Positions 48,191 to 58,443 of a stretch of 64,000 nucleotides of DNA are shown here, piece after piece. A program made the position numbers and the translations under genes. Within the stretch, counting starts at the first letter, position 1. The number at the start of each line of letters is the position of its first letter. The notes under the pieces are model-generated. The model had not been told where the DNA came from and ran no database searches. It saw only the letters and a list, made by a program, of their open reading frames with translations. The stretch spans positions 22,183,147 to 22,247,146 of the forward strand of contig NW_022145612.1 in NCBI RefSeq assembly GCF_000002235.5, in the 5' to 3' direction. This DNA comes from Strongylocentrotus purpuratus. Lineage: Eukaryota; Echinodermata; Echinoidea; Camarodonta; Strongylocentrotidae.

Positions 48191-50330
48191 CGATATTGTC
48201 TTGAAATGGATGCATGTGAGATCTACTCTGCCTGCATGCTACATCAGTAAGAAATCTTTCCAATGAAGAAGCTCCTCATATTCAGTCGTATAAATCCAGT
48301 CTTGGTATAACAAGTGTCATACTGGTCTGTAGACGAACAAGAGGTAACAATAACAACACTATTACTAAACATCTGTACTTCAAACACCAAAACGATAATC
48401 GCAAAATTAATTTCCTTAGTCGAATCCACCACCAAAATAGATGGTATTGTATTGTTACACGAGATACATGTACTATAATGCAACACCAGGACACGTTAAC
48501 AGATCATTGTCAGACTTGCAGTATACTCATAACCATTATTAGTGGAAGGCATACATTATCATTCTTTCTATAGTTACGTACCATGCGTTCATCACTGCGG
48601 CTTCTTAGGTTATCGTTGTTTGCCAAAATGGTAATTTATTCACAGATTGTCTTTGTTTCTTGTACAGAACCTTGATTTTTCTTGAGCTGTTGCTCTGCGT
48701 CTTGCTCTGCGTCTTGCTTTGCGTCACGCAAACAAAATCGCAATCGTTTTGACTGCATGGGCACTCTAAAACTGCTTAGATAGCTGCTATCGCTTGAAAA
48801 GCAAACTCTTCAATTGTATTTCTAAACCTGTGTCACGGGTCAAGTGGAACTTCCAAATTCCAAATTCAACTTTTAAGCATTTTAATTAAAAACTAAAAGA
48901 GGTGCATTGTCATTATCTCTACGCAGTCGTGTTTATTCAGCATTGTTATCGCCCTACTTGTCTCGTACAGATAATGAATTGCACATTAATTGGTGGTATA
49001 CTGATTTAAAACAGGAGTTTTATAAGAAAATTAATTGTAGGCCTATCTGTGAGGTATACTAATTACGGTCAGATGAGCAACTGTTGGTAGTGCGGGGGTA
49101 GTAGATGTTCTCTTTCTCTTTTTTTTTTCTTTTATCATATATCTTCTTCTTTCTTTTATCATAACCCTTTCTTCTCTCTGAAGGAAATTTGGAAAATTAT
49201 TGTGGAAAAGAAAATAAATAATTGGGAATTTACATGGACTGCTGGTTTGAGGAAGTTGTAAAAACTTTATTTTTGATTTGTTTAAAATGTGAAACTATAA
49301 TTTTGTTTATGTGAATATATTTCTTCTGTAAATGTGTTTCTTCATTTGCAATTATATTCTATATAAAAATTTGTTTGTAACCTTGTATGGAAATGTTAAA
49401 GTTCACTTGCAAATTTATTTAGGCCTATGTGAAGATGATTTGTAACCTTGTACGGAATGTTAAAGTTCGCTTGCAAATTTATTTAAGCCTAGGGCCTAAG
49501 TGAAGATTATTTGTAATTTTTATAGAATGTTATAAATTATGTACAATTTTCTTTATGAGAGAAGAGAATAAAAACCTATGTAAAAAAAAAACATGGTTAA
49601 ACTCAAATGAGGTCGTTCTCAATTTTCTCTCCTTTTTGCTCATGACTTTACTGAACCTATATATCGACCTATTCCATGGCGTACATTTTTGCCACATCAC
49701 CTATATTCTACGTGTATATAACCCCGGGTATATATCTCGAGTATACAAGTACACTGTAATAGTAGAAGTAAAACTTGTCACCTTAAATACAAATAATAAT
49801 CAAATTACAATAATCAGGATAATTACGATCTCAAAAGTGTACTTACGTGATGTTGATTGAGTATGATTAGGCCCAGAAACGGCCTGTTAGTTGCTGTCCA
49901 ACATGTAGCGTACCGGTATAGAGAAATTCTTCTAGATGTACACAAGATTCTAAGATGAATGCTTTTACCGGGGCTTTTACGTACACAATAAGCACTCCTG
50001 TCATCAATAAACAGTATTTGGTAGAATCAATCTGAATAACAAAGGGACAGGACTAGGGCGTCTTCACACAACCCGATCTGTACAAAGAGTTACTTTCACC
50101 GGCATGAATTATGGTAATACCACGTTTTTGACTATCTGCGCTCTGCGTGTAAAGATTCATGACGCGATAAGAAGCTAAAAATAAAAGAGTAAAAAATAAA
50201 AATCTGAGATTCCAGTGGTCCATTTCTGAAAAAAAGTGAAAATATGATCGGTGAGAAATTCTTCCTTGGCCCTTCCTCACATTGATTAAACACTTTATTT
50301 TTTATAGCGTATAGCCGTATCGTCATCGAG
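48191..50330. other. no gene seen
   Basis: AT-rich sequence with only short open frames. A near-duplicate pair of ~75-bp segments ('taaccttgtatggaaatgtt' at 49378 and 'taaccttgtacggaatgtta' at 49442) suggests a small tandem duplication. Nothing else is recognisable. Confidence 0.4.
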
Positions 50331-50334
50331 GAAA

Positions 50335-50341
50335 AGAGAGA

Positions 50342-50392
<51 letters not shown>
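50335..50392. repeat. (GA)n microsatellite
   Basis: A nearly pure AG repeat of about 55 nt. The S/L-repeat open frame on the minus strand is read through it. Confidence 0.9.
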
Positions 50393-50393
<1 letters not shown>

Positions 50394-50455
50394 ACACTAT
50401 TGGTAGGGACACTTTCTTTTACTTTGCCACCAAAAATGGAAATAATGTGCATTTC

Positions 50456-50600
50456 TTTAAAGGTCGTGTATCCCTTTTGCAGCTAACAATGACATCAAAT
50501 TCTGTAGAACTTTGCAGGAATTACGAATAATTATGTCACGTATGTCCTATCTGTGAAATTTAAACAATTCAAATTTTGCAAGGAAACCCGTTTTACTTTC
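50456..50600. mobile_element. MITE, TTAAAGGT family, truncated copy C
   Basis: It begins TTTAAAGGTCGTGTATCCC, then shares 'catcaaattctgtagaactt' and 'gcaggaatta' with the copy at 8618, plus 'tgtcctatctgtgaaattta'. It stops before the right inverted repeat, so it is 3'-truncated or diverged. Confidence 0.55.
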
Positions 50601-50709
50601 TAGACTTAACTGTCAGACATTATTGAGTGACTGACTGACTTTGTTTTCCTTTGGTAATTAAAATACATAAAATGAGCTTTAAAGGGTACATGAGCATATT
50701 TTGTCTACA

Positions 50710-51061
50710 TCCAGTGGCGTAATGAGCAAAAACTTTTGGGGTCAGAACAAAATCCGCATCTCCACCAAGTAGCATAATGCAGGGGCGGCGGAGCGTCTTC
50801 CAAAAAAAGGGGGGGGGGGCACCAATTAAAATGGGGCACCTACAAAGGAAAACATTCAAAAAACATACACCATTTTTAGACATTGGTATATAATATACCC
50901 CTACATCGTCATGATTATGATTACACTACCAGGGATTACATCAATATTGTTTCTTTCTTAACGTGATATAAGGTACTGCTTAATTAAGCAACATTTAGGG
51001 TTTGCTCCCGAAAATTTGCTCCCCCAAAAAATTGCAACGACTCAGCCAGCCGCTGAATAAG

Positions 51062-51100
<39 letters not shown>

Positions 51101-51190
51101 AGTGAGCACATTTTTTTTTTTGGCCTTTGAAAATTTAAAAATTTGCACCCCCCCCCCCTTGAGCGCCAGGGGAAAAAGCGCCAAGAGAAA
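50710..51190. mobile_element. nested fragments of G-rich hAT-like MITEs with a ~38-nt G run
   Basis: CAGTGGCGTAATGAGC at 50713 and 'tgcaggggcggcggagcg' near 50778 are CAG(T/G)GGCG-type termini. From about 51012, 'tgcaacgactcagccagccg' followed by 'ctgaataagcgggg' matches the interior of the elements at 32985 and 37003. The G run spans about 51062-51099 and is the longest in the window. Confidence 0.4.
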
Positions 51191-51574
51191 GGGAAGGAGG
51201 GGGGGTACTTATTACGAAGGAAAAAGTAAGCTTATTAAAAAAAGGAAAAGGGGCATGAGTCAAAGTTAAAGAGGGCAAACATATCAGGGGTGAAAAGGGG
51301 AAGTTCCCGCACCTGAAAAGACGTCCTCACCAGAGATGAAAAGACATTAAATGGACAGTTATTAGAAAAGAAAGTGGCCACTTGTCCTATGTAAACAAAA
51401 AAAAAGGGACTTTTGGGGGATACCTAGAAAAGTTGAGTCATAATGGGCAAAAGTGAGAGAATTTATAGGGGCCTACTACAAATCCCAACATTTAATGTTC
51501 ACAAGCAAGACGTTTGCCTTAAAAAAGAGTGCAGATGCTAGACTCTTGTTGACCTATAATTATAGGCCTACATC

Positions 51575-51712
51575 AGGCGCGGATCCAGGATTTTCCGATA
51601 GGGGGGGGCCGGAAATTTGAAAATTGCGCAGACCGTTTTTCAACTCAATATACCAATACTGACAAGGTCATATTAGAAGCACCATACCGGTAATTTTTTT
51701 TGACATTTTCAT
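51575..51712 (+). mobile_element. hAT-like MITE terminus, second copy of the 1-141 element
   Basis: It begins CAGGCGCGGATCCAGGATTT and continues with 'ggaaatttgaaaattgcgca', 'ccgtttttcaactcaa' and 'tcatattagaagcacc', matching the minus strand of 1-141. After a G run at 51714-51727 the homology cannot be followed. The right end is not identified. Confidence 0.5.
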
Positions 51713-51919
51713 CGGGGGGGGGGGGGCTGAAGCCTCTTGCCCGAAAAAGTTATTTTCTGGTTTCACAATTCGGCTAGTGAGCGAAGCGAGCGAGCAAAAA
51801 TTTGAGGATAATATGTATTTTGTGAAAGTGTTATTTATCACCAAAATATACGAGAAAAGATATAACAAATTCATATTCGGGCAGCTCGCTGTTCCCCTCC
51901 CTCCCCCCCCCCCCCCGCC

Positions 51920-54010
51920 CCATTACGCGCGAAGCGTAGAAGCTTTAATGTTTCATGAAATTATTAGAGAAATAAGAGGATTCGTTGTACCATTCTCGAG
52001 TCCTAATCCTTGTCTGAATTTAGTTTTCCCCCCCCCCCCTGCTCTCCCCCTCCCCTCCCGCGCGAAGCGCGGAAGCTTTGACCTTTCATTAATTGATATT
52101 AGAGAAAGAAGACGAGTTGTTGTACCATTCTCGACTCTTATTCCTTGTCTTAATTCAGTCTTCCCCTCCGCGCGAAGCGCTGAAGCATTGACCTTTCATA
52201 GTTTAATGAAATTATTAGAGAAAGAAGATAATTCGTTGTTCCATTCTCGACCCTCAATCCTTCTCTGAATTCATATCCCCCCCCCCCTCCAGCGCAAAGC
52301 GCAGAAGCTTAACGTTTCATTAAATTATTAGAGAAAGAAGACGATTCGTTGTACCGTTCTCGATTCTTAATCATTGTCTGAATTCAGTTTCCATACCCCC
52401 TCCCGCGCGAAGCGCAGAAGCTTTGACGTTTCATTAAATCATTAGAGAAAGAGTACCGTTCTCGACTCTTAATCCTTGTCTGAATTGAGTTCCCCCCCCC
52501 CCCCCTCTCCGCGCGAAGCGCGGAAGCTTTGACGTTTCATTAAATTATTAGAGAAAGAAGACGATTCGTTGTACCGTTCTCGGTTAATCATTGTCTGAAT
52601 TCAGTTTCCATACCCCCTCCCGTGCTAAGCGCGGAAGCTTTGACGTTTCATTCAATCAATAGAGAAAGAGTACCGTTCTCGACTCTTAGTCCTTGTCTGA
52701 ATTGAGTTTCCCCCCCCCCTCTCTCGCGCGAAGCGCAGAAGCTTTGACGTTTCATTAAATTATTAGAGAAAGAAGACGATACGTTGTTCCGTTCTCGGTT
52801 CTTAATCATTGTCTGAATTTAGTTTTCCCCCTCCGCGCAAAACACGGAAGCTTTGACGATTCATTGAATTATTAGAGAAAGAAGATGATTTGTTGTACCA
52901 TTCTCGACTCTTATTCCTTGTCTGAATTCAGTTTTCCCCCTCCGCGCAAAGCGCGGAAGCTTTGACGTTTCATTGAATTATTAGAGAAAGAAGATGATTT
53001 GTGTTACCATTCTCGACTCTTATTCCTTGTCTGAATTCAGTTTTCCCCTCCCGCGCGAAGCGAGGAAGCTTTGACCTTTCATAGTTTAATGCAATTATTA
53101 GAGAAAGAAGATAATTCGTTGTTCCATTCCCGACTCTTAACCCTAATAAGGCCGGGGGGGGGCCATTATGGCCCCCCCCCCTCCACAATTTTTCTGATTG
53201 CTCGGGAACGCATATGGATGGCGCCCCGCCGCTCGCTGACTTTTTTCTTTCGAGTCTTGCGCAACTTTTAAAATATTTTTTATGAAAATCGGACCTAGGG
53301 TTACAAGGTCACGTGACATTTTGTCCTTGCATGTCAGCCTCAAAATCGCTCATTTTCGTGATTTGTGTACAAAACGTATGGCAAAGTCATTTTTCCTAAA
53401 AACAGATCAAACATGGGTTATTGGGTCTTGATTAAAGTTTAGGTGGTTGTTTTGGGAGTCAAAATAGTTGAATTGTAGTAAAAGATGAAATAAAACAACA
53501 AAAACAATGAAATACATAAGCTAAAAAAACAATGAAATACATAAGAAATTAACATAACAAGGGATAACATAAGAAATAAGCTGGCTCTTCCAAATTTTTT
53601 GTCGTATTATTATTCAGAATGGTCTAATGAATATATCTAGTGAAAAAGAATGCTTAAATATGAATAATATATGATTCATGGGTAAAAATGTGATTTTTAT
53701 GACTTTATTTGAATAAATTACCATAAATATGCAAATGAGTGAATTTTTCAAAAAATTGAAATTATCATATTATTCTTTACACTTCACTTGACATGCGTGC
53801 AAATTTTCGCGGCGATCGGCCGCTTCGCGGCCGAGATCTTAAGGGGGGGGGGCCATAATGCCCCCCCGGCCCTACTAAGACTTCAAATAGCCCGGCCCTA
53901 TTAGGGTTAATCCTTCTCTGAATTCAGTTTCCCCCTCCAGCGCAAAGCGCAGAAGCTTAACGTTTCATTAAATTATTAGAGAAAGAAGATGATTTGTTGT
54001 ACCGTTTTAG
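51920..54010. repeat. ~110-bp minisatellite, about 12 units, interrupted by a transposon
   Basis: Each unit contains the palindromic GCGCGAAGCGC, then 'ggaagctttgacgtttcatt', 'aaattattagagaaagaaga', 'cgattcgttgtaccgttctc', 'gactcttaatccttgtctga', 'attcagtttcc' and a C run of varying length. Units start near 51925, 52060, 52170, 52290, 52405, 52510, 52620, 52728, 52837, 52945, 53054 and 53937. The array is split by the element at 53141-53906. Open frames across it (for example 51777-52268) are repeat-derived. Confidence 0.85.
53141..53906. mobile_element. piggyBac-like MITE, 766 bp, TTAA-flanked, inserted in the minisatellite
   Basis: The ends are CCCTAATAAGGCCGGG and, inverted, CCCTAATAGGGCCGGG (15 of 16 match). 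TTAA flanks both sides (53137-53140 and 53907-53910). CCC-starting inverted repeats with TTAA duplication are characteristic of piggyBac. The interior holds G/C runs mirrored near each end ('ggccattatggccccc' and 'ggggccataatgccccc') and a palindromic 'cggccgcttcgcggccg' near 53816. There is no transposase frame. The flanking minisatellite units each contain 'gactcTTAAtcctt', the exact target. Confidence 0.85.
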
Positions 54011-54779
54011 ACTTGTCAAAAATGTTTCTTTGTCTGCTCCTTTTTTCGTCCTATGTCCTCTTACTGCCCCTACCGCCCCTAGCTACGCATGCTTTAAAGG
54101 TAAAATGTAATAATCATGATTGTGATAGCATACACTTAGGTCAGTAGAAATGAAAGGGGAGAAAAAGATCTATTTATACACCAACCATGAAATAATCGCG
54201 ACCGGGAGCGTCGTATCTTAGTTTTGTGTTATCGGGCGAGGGCCGGGGCGTAGCGACCAAGCGAGATTTTGCAATGTAGAATGCTGAAATTATGCATTCT
54301 AGAAAATCCTTTAGGCCAATATTTACGTTCTTTCCGCTACATGTATATTTCTTTCTAGCTATATATCTAAATTTCCGGGGGGACGTGTCCCTCTATCGGG
54401 CCCAGGATCGCCGCCGCTGTCCATTATCACTACCAACATGAGTTCAAATATAAGCACAAGCGACTTGGTATGAGCTGAATTCAAATGAAGGGCAAAATAA
54501 GAGTTGTGAAGCGGCCCTACCGTTAATTTAAAATTTGACTGTTTAGTATATAGCTTCTATTTGAAAGACATCCAAAATATTGTGCCCTTTTCAATTTTTT
54601 CAAAAAGCAGGGGCTGTTTGTAACGTTTAACTTTGAATCCGTGGCTCAAGATTTTATGCGGCCGGCCCGGCCCCCTCTATTCAATAACGTTTCCCAAGCC
54701 TTCTGGAATGACCCCAAATCTCCCGATTACAGTTTCTTACTTATTTGTCATTACTGTCACTTAGCGCTGGTAATCTTCT

Positions 54780-54963
54780 GCTTTTTTTCTTTCTCTCTCT
54801 CTCTCTCTCTTCTTACTTTTCTCTTCTCTTTTCTTTTCTCTTCTCCTTCTTTTCTCTTCTCCTTTTTTTCTTCTCTTCTCCTTTCTTTTTTTTCCTCTTT
54901 TTTTTTGCGCCGCCAATAGGGGGGGCCGCGGCCGTTTCGGCCCCCCCCTGGATCCGCCACTGC
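54780..54963. mobile_element. pyrimidine-rich tract ending in an hAT-like terminus
   Basis: A TTCTC/TTTTC tract (54785-54905) leads into 'gcgccgccaatagggggg' and finishes '...ccccccctggatccgccactg', whose complement CAGTGGCGGATCCAGG is a CAGTGGCG-type hAT end. The matching left end was not found. Confidence 0.4.
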
Positions 54964-55084
54964 TACATTATGTAATTGTATATTTCGTAGGGGCATAATT
55001 AATTCCGACAAATTACGCAGTCAAGTGGTTGTGATGGTGATGATTGTTTTACCTGACTGCCTAAAAATCATTAGACTATAGGCC

Positions 55085-55235
55085 TATATGCTTGTAACAG
55101 CCAGAGGACCGACGGCTTTAACCTCTCCGAGGGACTTGGTAATGAAGATTAATGCCTTATCAAAGGGCATGAGCGGCATTGACTTGGTTTCGAACCAGGG
55201 TCCTCATGTTTCGAGACCATGCACGTACTGCTTGG
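55085..55235 (-). mobile_element. tRNA-derived SINE, minus orientation, head-to-head with the next copy
   Basis: On the minus strand the B box GGTTCGAAACC is followed by 'aagtcaatgccgctcatgcc', 'ctttgataaggcattaatct' and 'accaagtccctcggagagg', the same body as the neighbouring + strand copy. The tRNA-like head is degenerate before the B box. Confidence 0.65.
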
Positions 55236-55240
55236 AGGAG

Positions 55241-55473
55241 GCCCGATGGCTCAGCTAGTGGTGGTCGCCTAGCTGTCGGGTCTCGTATAAAAACAGATCG
55301 AAGGTCCTGGGTTCGAAACCAAGTAGATGCGCTAGTGCCCCTGGGTGAGGCATTAATCCCTACTACCAAGTCCCTCGGAGAGGACTTAAATTCATTGGTC
55401 CCCTGATTGCTTAGAACAAATACAAGCATTATACACAATGCTATTTTTGCAGTCAGGTTAAACAAATAAACAA
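55241..55473 (+). mobile_element. tRNA-derived SINE, plus orientation
   Basis: 'cccgatggctcagctagtgg' gives the A-box region and GGTTCGAAACC (about 55311) the B box. The body 'gaggcattaatccctactac' and 'caagtccctcggagaggact' ends at 'aaacaaataaacaaac'. The spacing between A and B boxes is larger than usual because of an inserted-looking 'gtcgggtctcgtataaaaac' stretch, which resembles the anticodon arm of a tRNA with a long variable region. Confidence 0.7.
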
Positions 55474-55499
55474 ACTACTGAGCCTCCGCGCCCAGCCTT

Positions 55500-57430
55500 G
55501 ATTCCCCATCACGTTTATACCAGTAGAGTTACTTTTGTGAAAAAGTGTATAATTATTTAATTAATAATTTAAATTTTTAAATCACTTGTCAGCACTATGT
55601 ACATAGGTGAAGCGCACCGAGCGCAGGTACATAATACTACTGCATGTAGTAGGCTGTTCGCTGGGCGTATGCCGTTGCTATGCAGGCGCATTATCGATAA
55701 CGATACATAATTGACGTGTGGTAATGGTGCTGCTGCTGCTGAGAACATGACGATGTCGAGATTCTACTCTTTGTTGCAGCTTCATTGACATCATTAATAT
55801 TAGTACTCTTATCCAGTAAGATCCAACCATGATTGGAATGGAAAATGCATTCAAGTAAACGGTAAAACACGATTGTTTGATTTGTGAAATAGTGCGATAC
55901 ATAATGAATTAGCATTGATAATTGATACATTAGTCCCACATGTAAGAAAATCGGTTAGCTTAGATCTAGATCTATGTGTTCCAAGACTTCTGTAAAAGAA
56001 ATTAAACTGAGAGTGTAGACTAGATCTAAGTGATTTAGTTTTAAAAAAATATTATTGAATTAGTTGAAAATACTTGGTTGGTAGAATTAGAAATAATGTG
56101 ATAGCAATTAGCACCAGTCTACACTGTCAAAAAAGAGGCTGGGTAGAATTTTAGATTAATTTTTTTTTTTTTACCATGGGTCCATGGGCATGGGCATGGC
56201 ACGAGTCATAATTTTAATAAGAGTTAAAAGTAAGACAATACATTGACTGCATTTGTTACTTTAGACAGACCACATTGCAAATTGACATTCTTCTTCTTCT
56301 TTCATTGAGTACATTCCTCTTTGTAGAGTATAGTGGTACTTGAATGATTGCTGGGGCCGCAATCTCAAGAACTCGTGACATTTACTTGAGTGCACTCGAC
56401 AAGCACAAGTACTAGTCTACGATAATACGCCAACGGCGGTCTGTACTTAACCGGAAGAAGAAGAAGAAGAAGTGCATTATAGAAGTTATTAAAGTCATGT
56501 AGACCATCATGAATGAGTGACATTGAAGTTCTTTTATTTCTCTCTGTCTCTCTACGTTGTTATTAAATCCATGGAGCTCCGACGTGATGGCAAAGGCGTT
56601 GGAGCTCCAGAGCTCGTACGGGAGAACGATTCAAACAGCGGGTTAGGTCACATTTTTTCAAAATGCGAAGAGGAAGTAATTACAATTTTGATTAACAATG
56701 TTTTTTTTTACTCTGGGCATCATTCCAACCACTTGAAATTATAATTTGAAGAAGTCTTTGACGGGGAAAAAGGGTGATTCTTCGTCCATGTTGTATCTTT
56801 GATTCAACATGGCAAAGAGAAAGTACACATGCGCAGTAGCGGCAGAGCAAATATGAATATTCATATTATAGAGCACTGTTCACTCGAAACTGCTGAATAT
56901 GCATGAATCGAAGAGACAGAGCTCTTCTCAACCTCTTGCATATTCAGGTGGAGCTTACGATAGTGCTCAAGTAGGGCTGCAGCTAAGCAACACGCATACG
57001 CTTGCATATGGCGCGATGCAGCTGTTTAGCAAACAAAATAACAAAAATTGGATGAATATTGCCTAGATTTTTTGGGGCTGTATCTTTTGATAGAAATATC
57101 AATGAGTCTTGAAACTTGAAATGTATAATTCTGAGTAAATTTTTTCAAGTATCCAACCATAGTGGTGAAAAACAATCCAAAAGTGAAAATTGAAAAAATC
57201 GTTCAGACACCCTAATATTTGGAAGGATTTAGTCTTGCATACAGAAGTAGGAACATCACATGTATGAAAATATGCCTTTCCTTAATGTTAGTCTAATCAT
57301 AATATTATGTGTTAAGTTCACCTACAGTATGAGGTCCAAGCCTGTTCAGCATCTAGACAAGGATTCTGCTGCCGACGGTGGACGACTTGTGCGAATTTGT
57401 GCCAAAGTATTTATCCTTACTTTTACATTT
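55500..57430. other. no gene seen; TTC/GAA-flanked hairpin at 56288-56473
   Basis: 'cttcttcttctttcattgag' at about 56289 is mirrored by 'aagaagaagaagaagaag' at about 56455, enclosing CpG-bearing sequence ('cgataatacgccaacggcgg'). A locally GC-richer stretch (56570-57010) contains a palindromic 'atgaatattcat' and several ATGCAT/TGCATA motifs. I see no exon. Confidence 0.35.
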
Positions 57431-57439
57431 AGAAGGAGA

Positions 57440-57872
57440 CAAGGCTAGCTTGCAAACATGCTTACGACAACTATCTCACAGACATTGTAAGCCCAGATTC
57501 CACATTAAACCTATTCCTCTGGGGTAGCTCCAGGTACCCTGATAGCCTCACAAAAGCAAACATACCGGTACTCAACCAACAGTTTGCTTCTGTCTTCACA
57601 AGCGATGAGAACAAATACAACCTGAAGGACACAGGGAATCTTCATCCATCAATGAGGCAGATCAATATCTCTCCTGCTGGTGTCTTCAAACTCCTCTCTG
57701 AAAGTTCACAGGCCTTCTGGTCCTGTCATGTTACTGGCAATACTTCTTAAAGAGCTGGCCCTAAAGCTTACTCCAGTCTACACTCTACTCTAGATCGAAC
57801 TTCTCTTGATCGAGGAGTGATTCCCACCGACCGGCATGAAGCAGATATTACACCTATCTTAAAAAAGTTTGA
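57440..57872 (+). pseudogene. non-LTR retrotransposon (LINE) fragment, start of reverse transcriptase
   Basis: The plus strand encodes HAYDNYLTDIVSPDS, then LNQQFASVFTSDE, then NISPAGVFKLLSE, and after a frameshift LDRGVIPTDRHEADITPI. This is the segment just before and into the RT domain of CR1/Jockey-type LINEs (usually ...W..A.V.PI.KKG). Frame changes and stops show it is dead. It ends abruptly where the opposite-strand fragment begins. Confidence 0.7.
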
Positions 57873-58443
57873 TAGTTGCAGTCATCGCTCTTGTAGAGTT
57901 GGGAGTCCGATGTCCCATCGCATAACCATGACGCTGTCTTCTCTGCTGTGATTCCCTGTGATGAAGCATATCTCCCTCCTCCTAACCTTTCTCAAGGCTG
58001 TCTATTTGGTTTTGCCGGTATGGATCCCATATTGCTGCCCCATATTCTAATTGTGTTCTTAGTAGTGTTGTGTAGGCCTGTTTCTTAGTGGCGGATAGGC
58101 TGCGGTTTTTTCGAACGAATCCAAGGGTTCTGTTAGCTTTGGCTGCAACTGCCTTGATGTGAGGTTCCAGCTAAGTTTTTCATGGATCTCCATCCCCAAG
58201 TAGGCTGGCTGGAAACAACGGCAAGCATGTCATCTCCCATGGTGTAGTTGTGGATGACAGGTTGTTGCTTGCAATGAAATCTCATGTTATTGGTGTAGCA
58301 CTTCTTCACATCGAATAGCATCTGCCACTTTTCAGTCCATTTGTACAACTTTTGAAGGTCTCTCTGCTGATCCTCGGCATCCTCATCTTTGCTGATCTTT
58401 CTAAACAGGAGGCAATCATTAGCAAAGAGCTTGATGGTTATAC
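57860..58443 (-). pseudogene. non-LTR retrotransposon (LINE) fragment, end of reverse transcriptase
   Basis: The minus strand reads IKLFANDCLLFRKISKDED, then DQQRDLQKLYKWTEKWQMLF, then, after frameshifts, NRTLGFVRKN, LRTQLEYGAAIWDPY and MRWDIGLPTLQER. These are the catalytic FADD box (here FAND, so inactive) and the thumb/C-terminal RT region of the same LINE class as the + fragment. The RT middle (about 150-200 residues) is missing from both. Confidence 0.75.

Noticed and set aside
51777..52268. 163-aa open frame with Pro runs and repeated segments
   Set aside because: It is the minisatellite plus C runs translated; the unit length happens to keep one frame open for a short distance.
51575..54963. 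one large hAT element spanning the CAGGCGCGG start and the CCGCCACTG end
   Set aside because: The two termini belong to different variants and the 8-bp flanks (gcctacat and ctacatta) are not a duplication.
56280..56480. possible structured RNA gene in the GAA/TTC-flanked hairpin
   Set aside because: Only the microsatellite arms pair clearly; the interior matches no small RNA I recognise.
57440..58443. twin-priming (5' inversion) as the origin of the split LINE
   Set aside because: Twin priming joins the 5' ends of the two parts; here the 3' ends of the fragments meet, so that mechanism does not fit.
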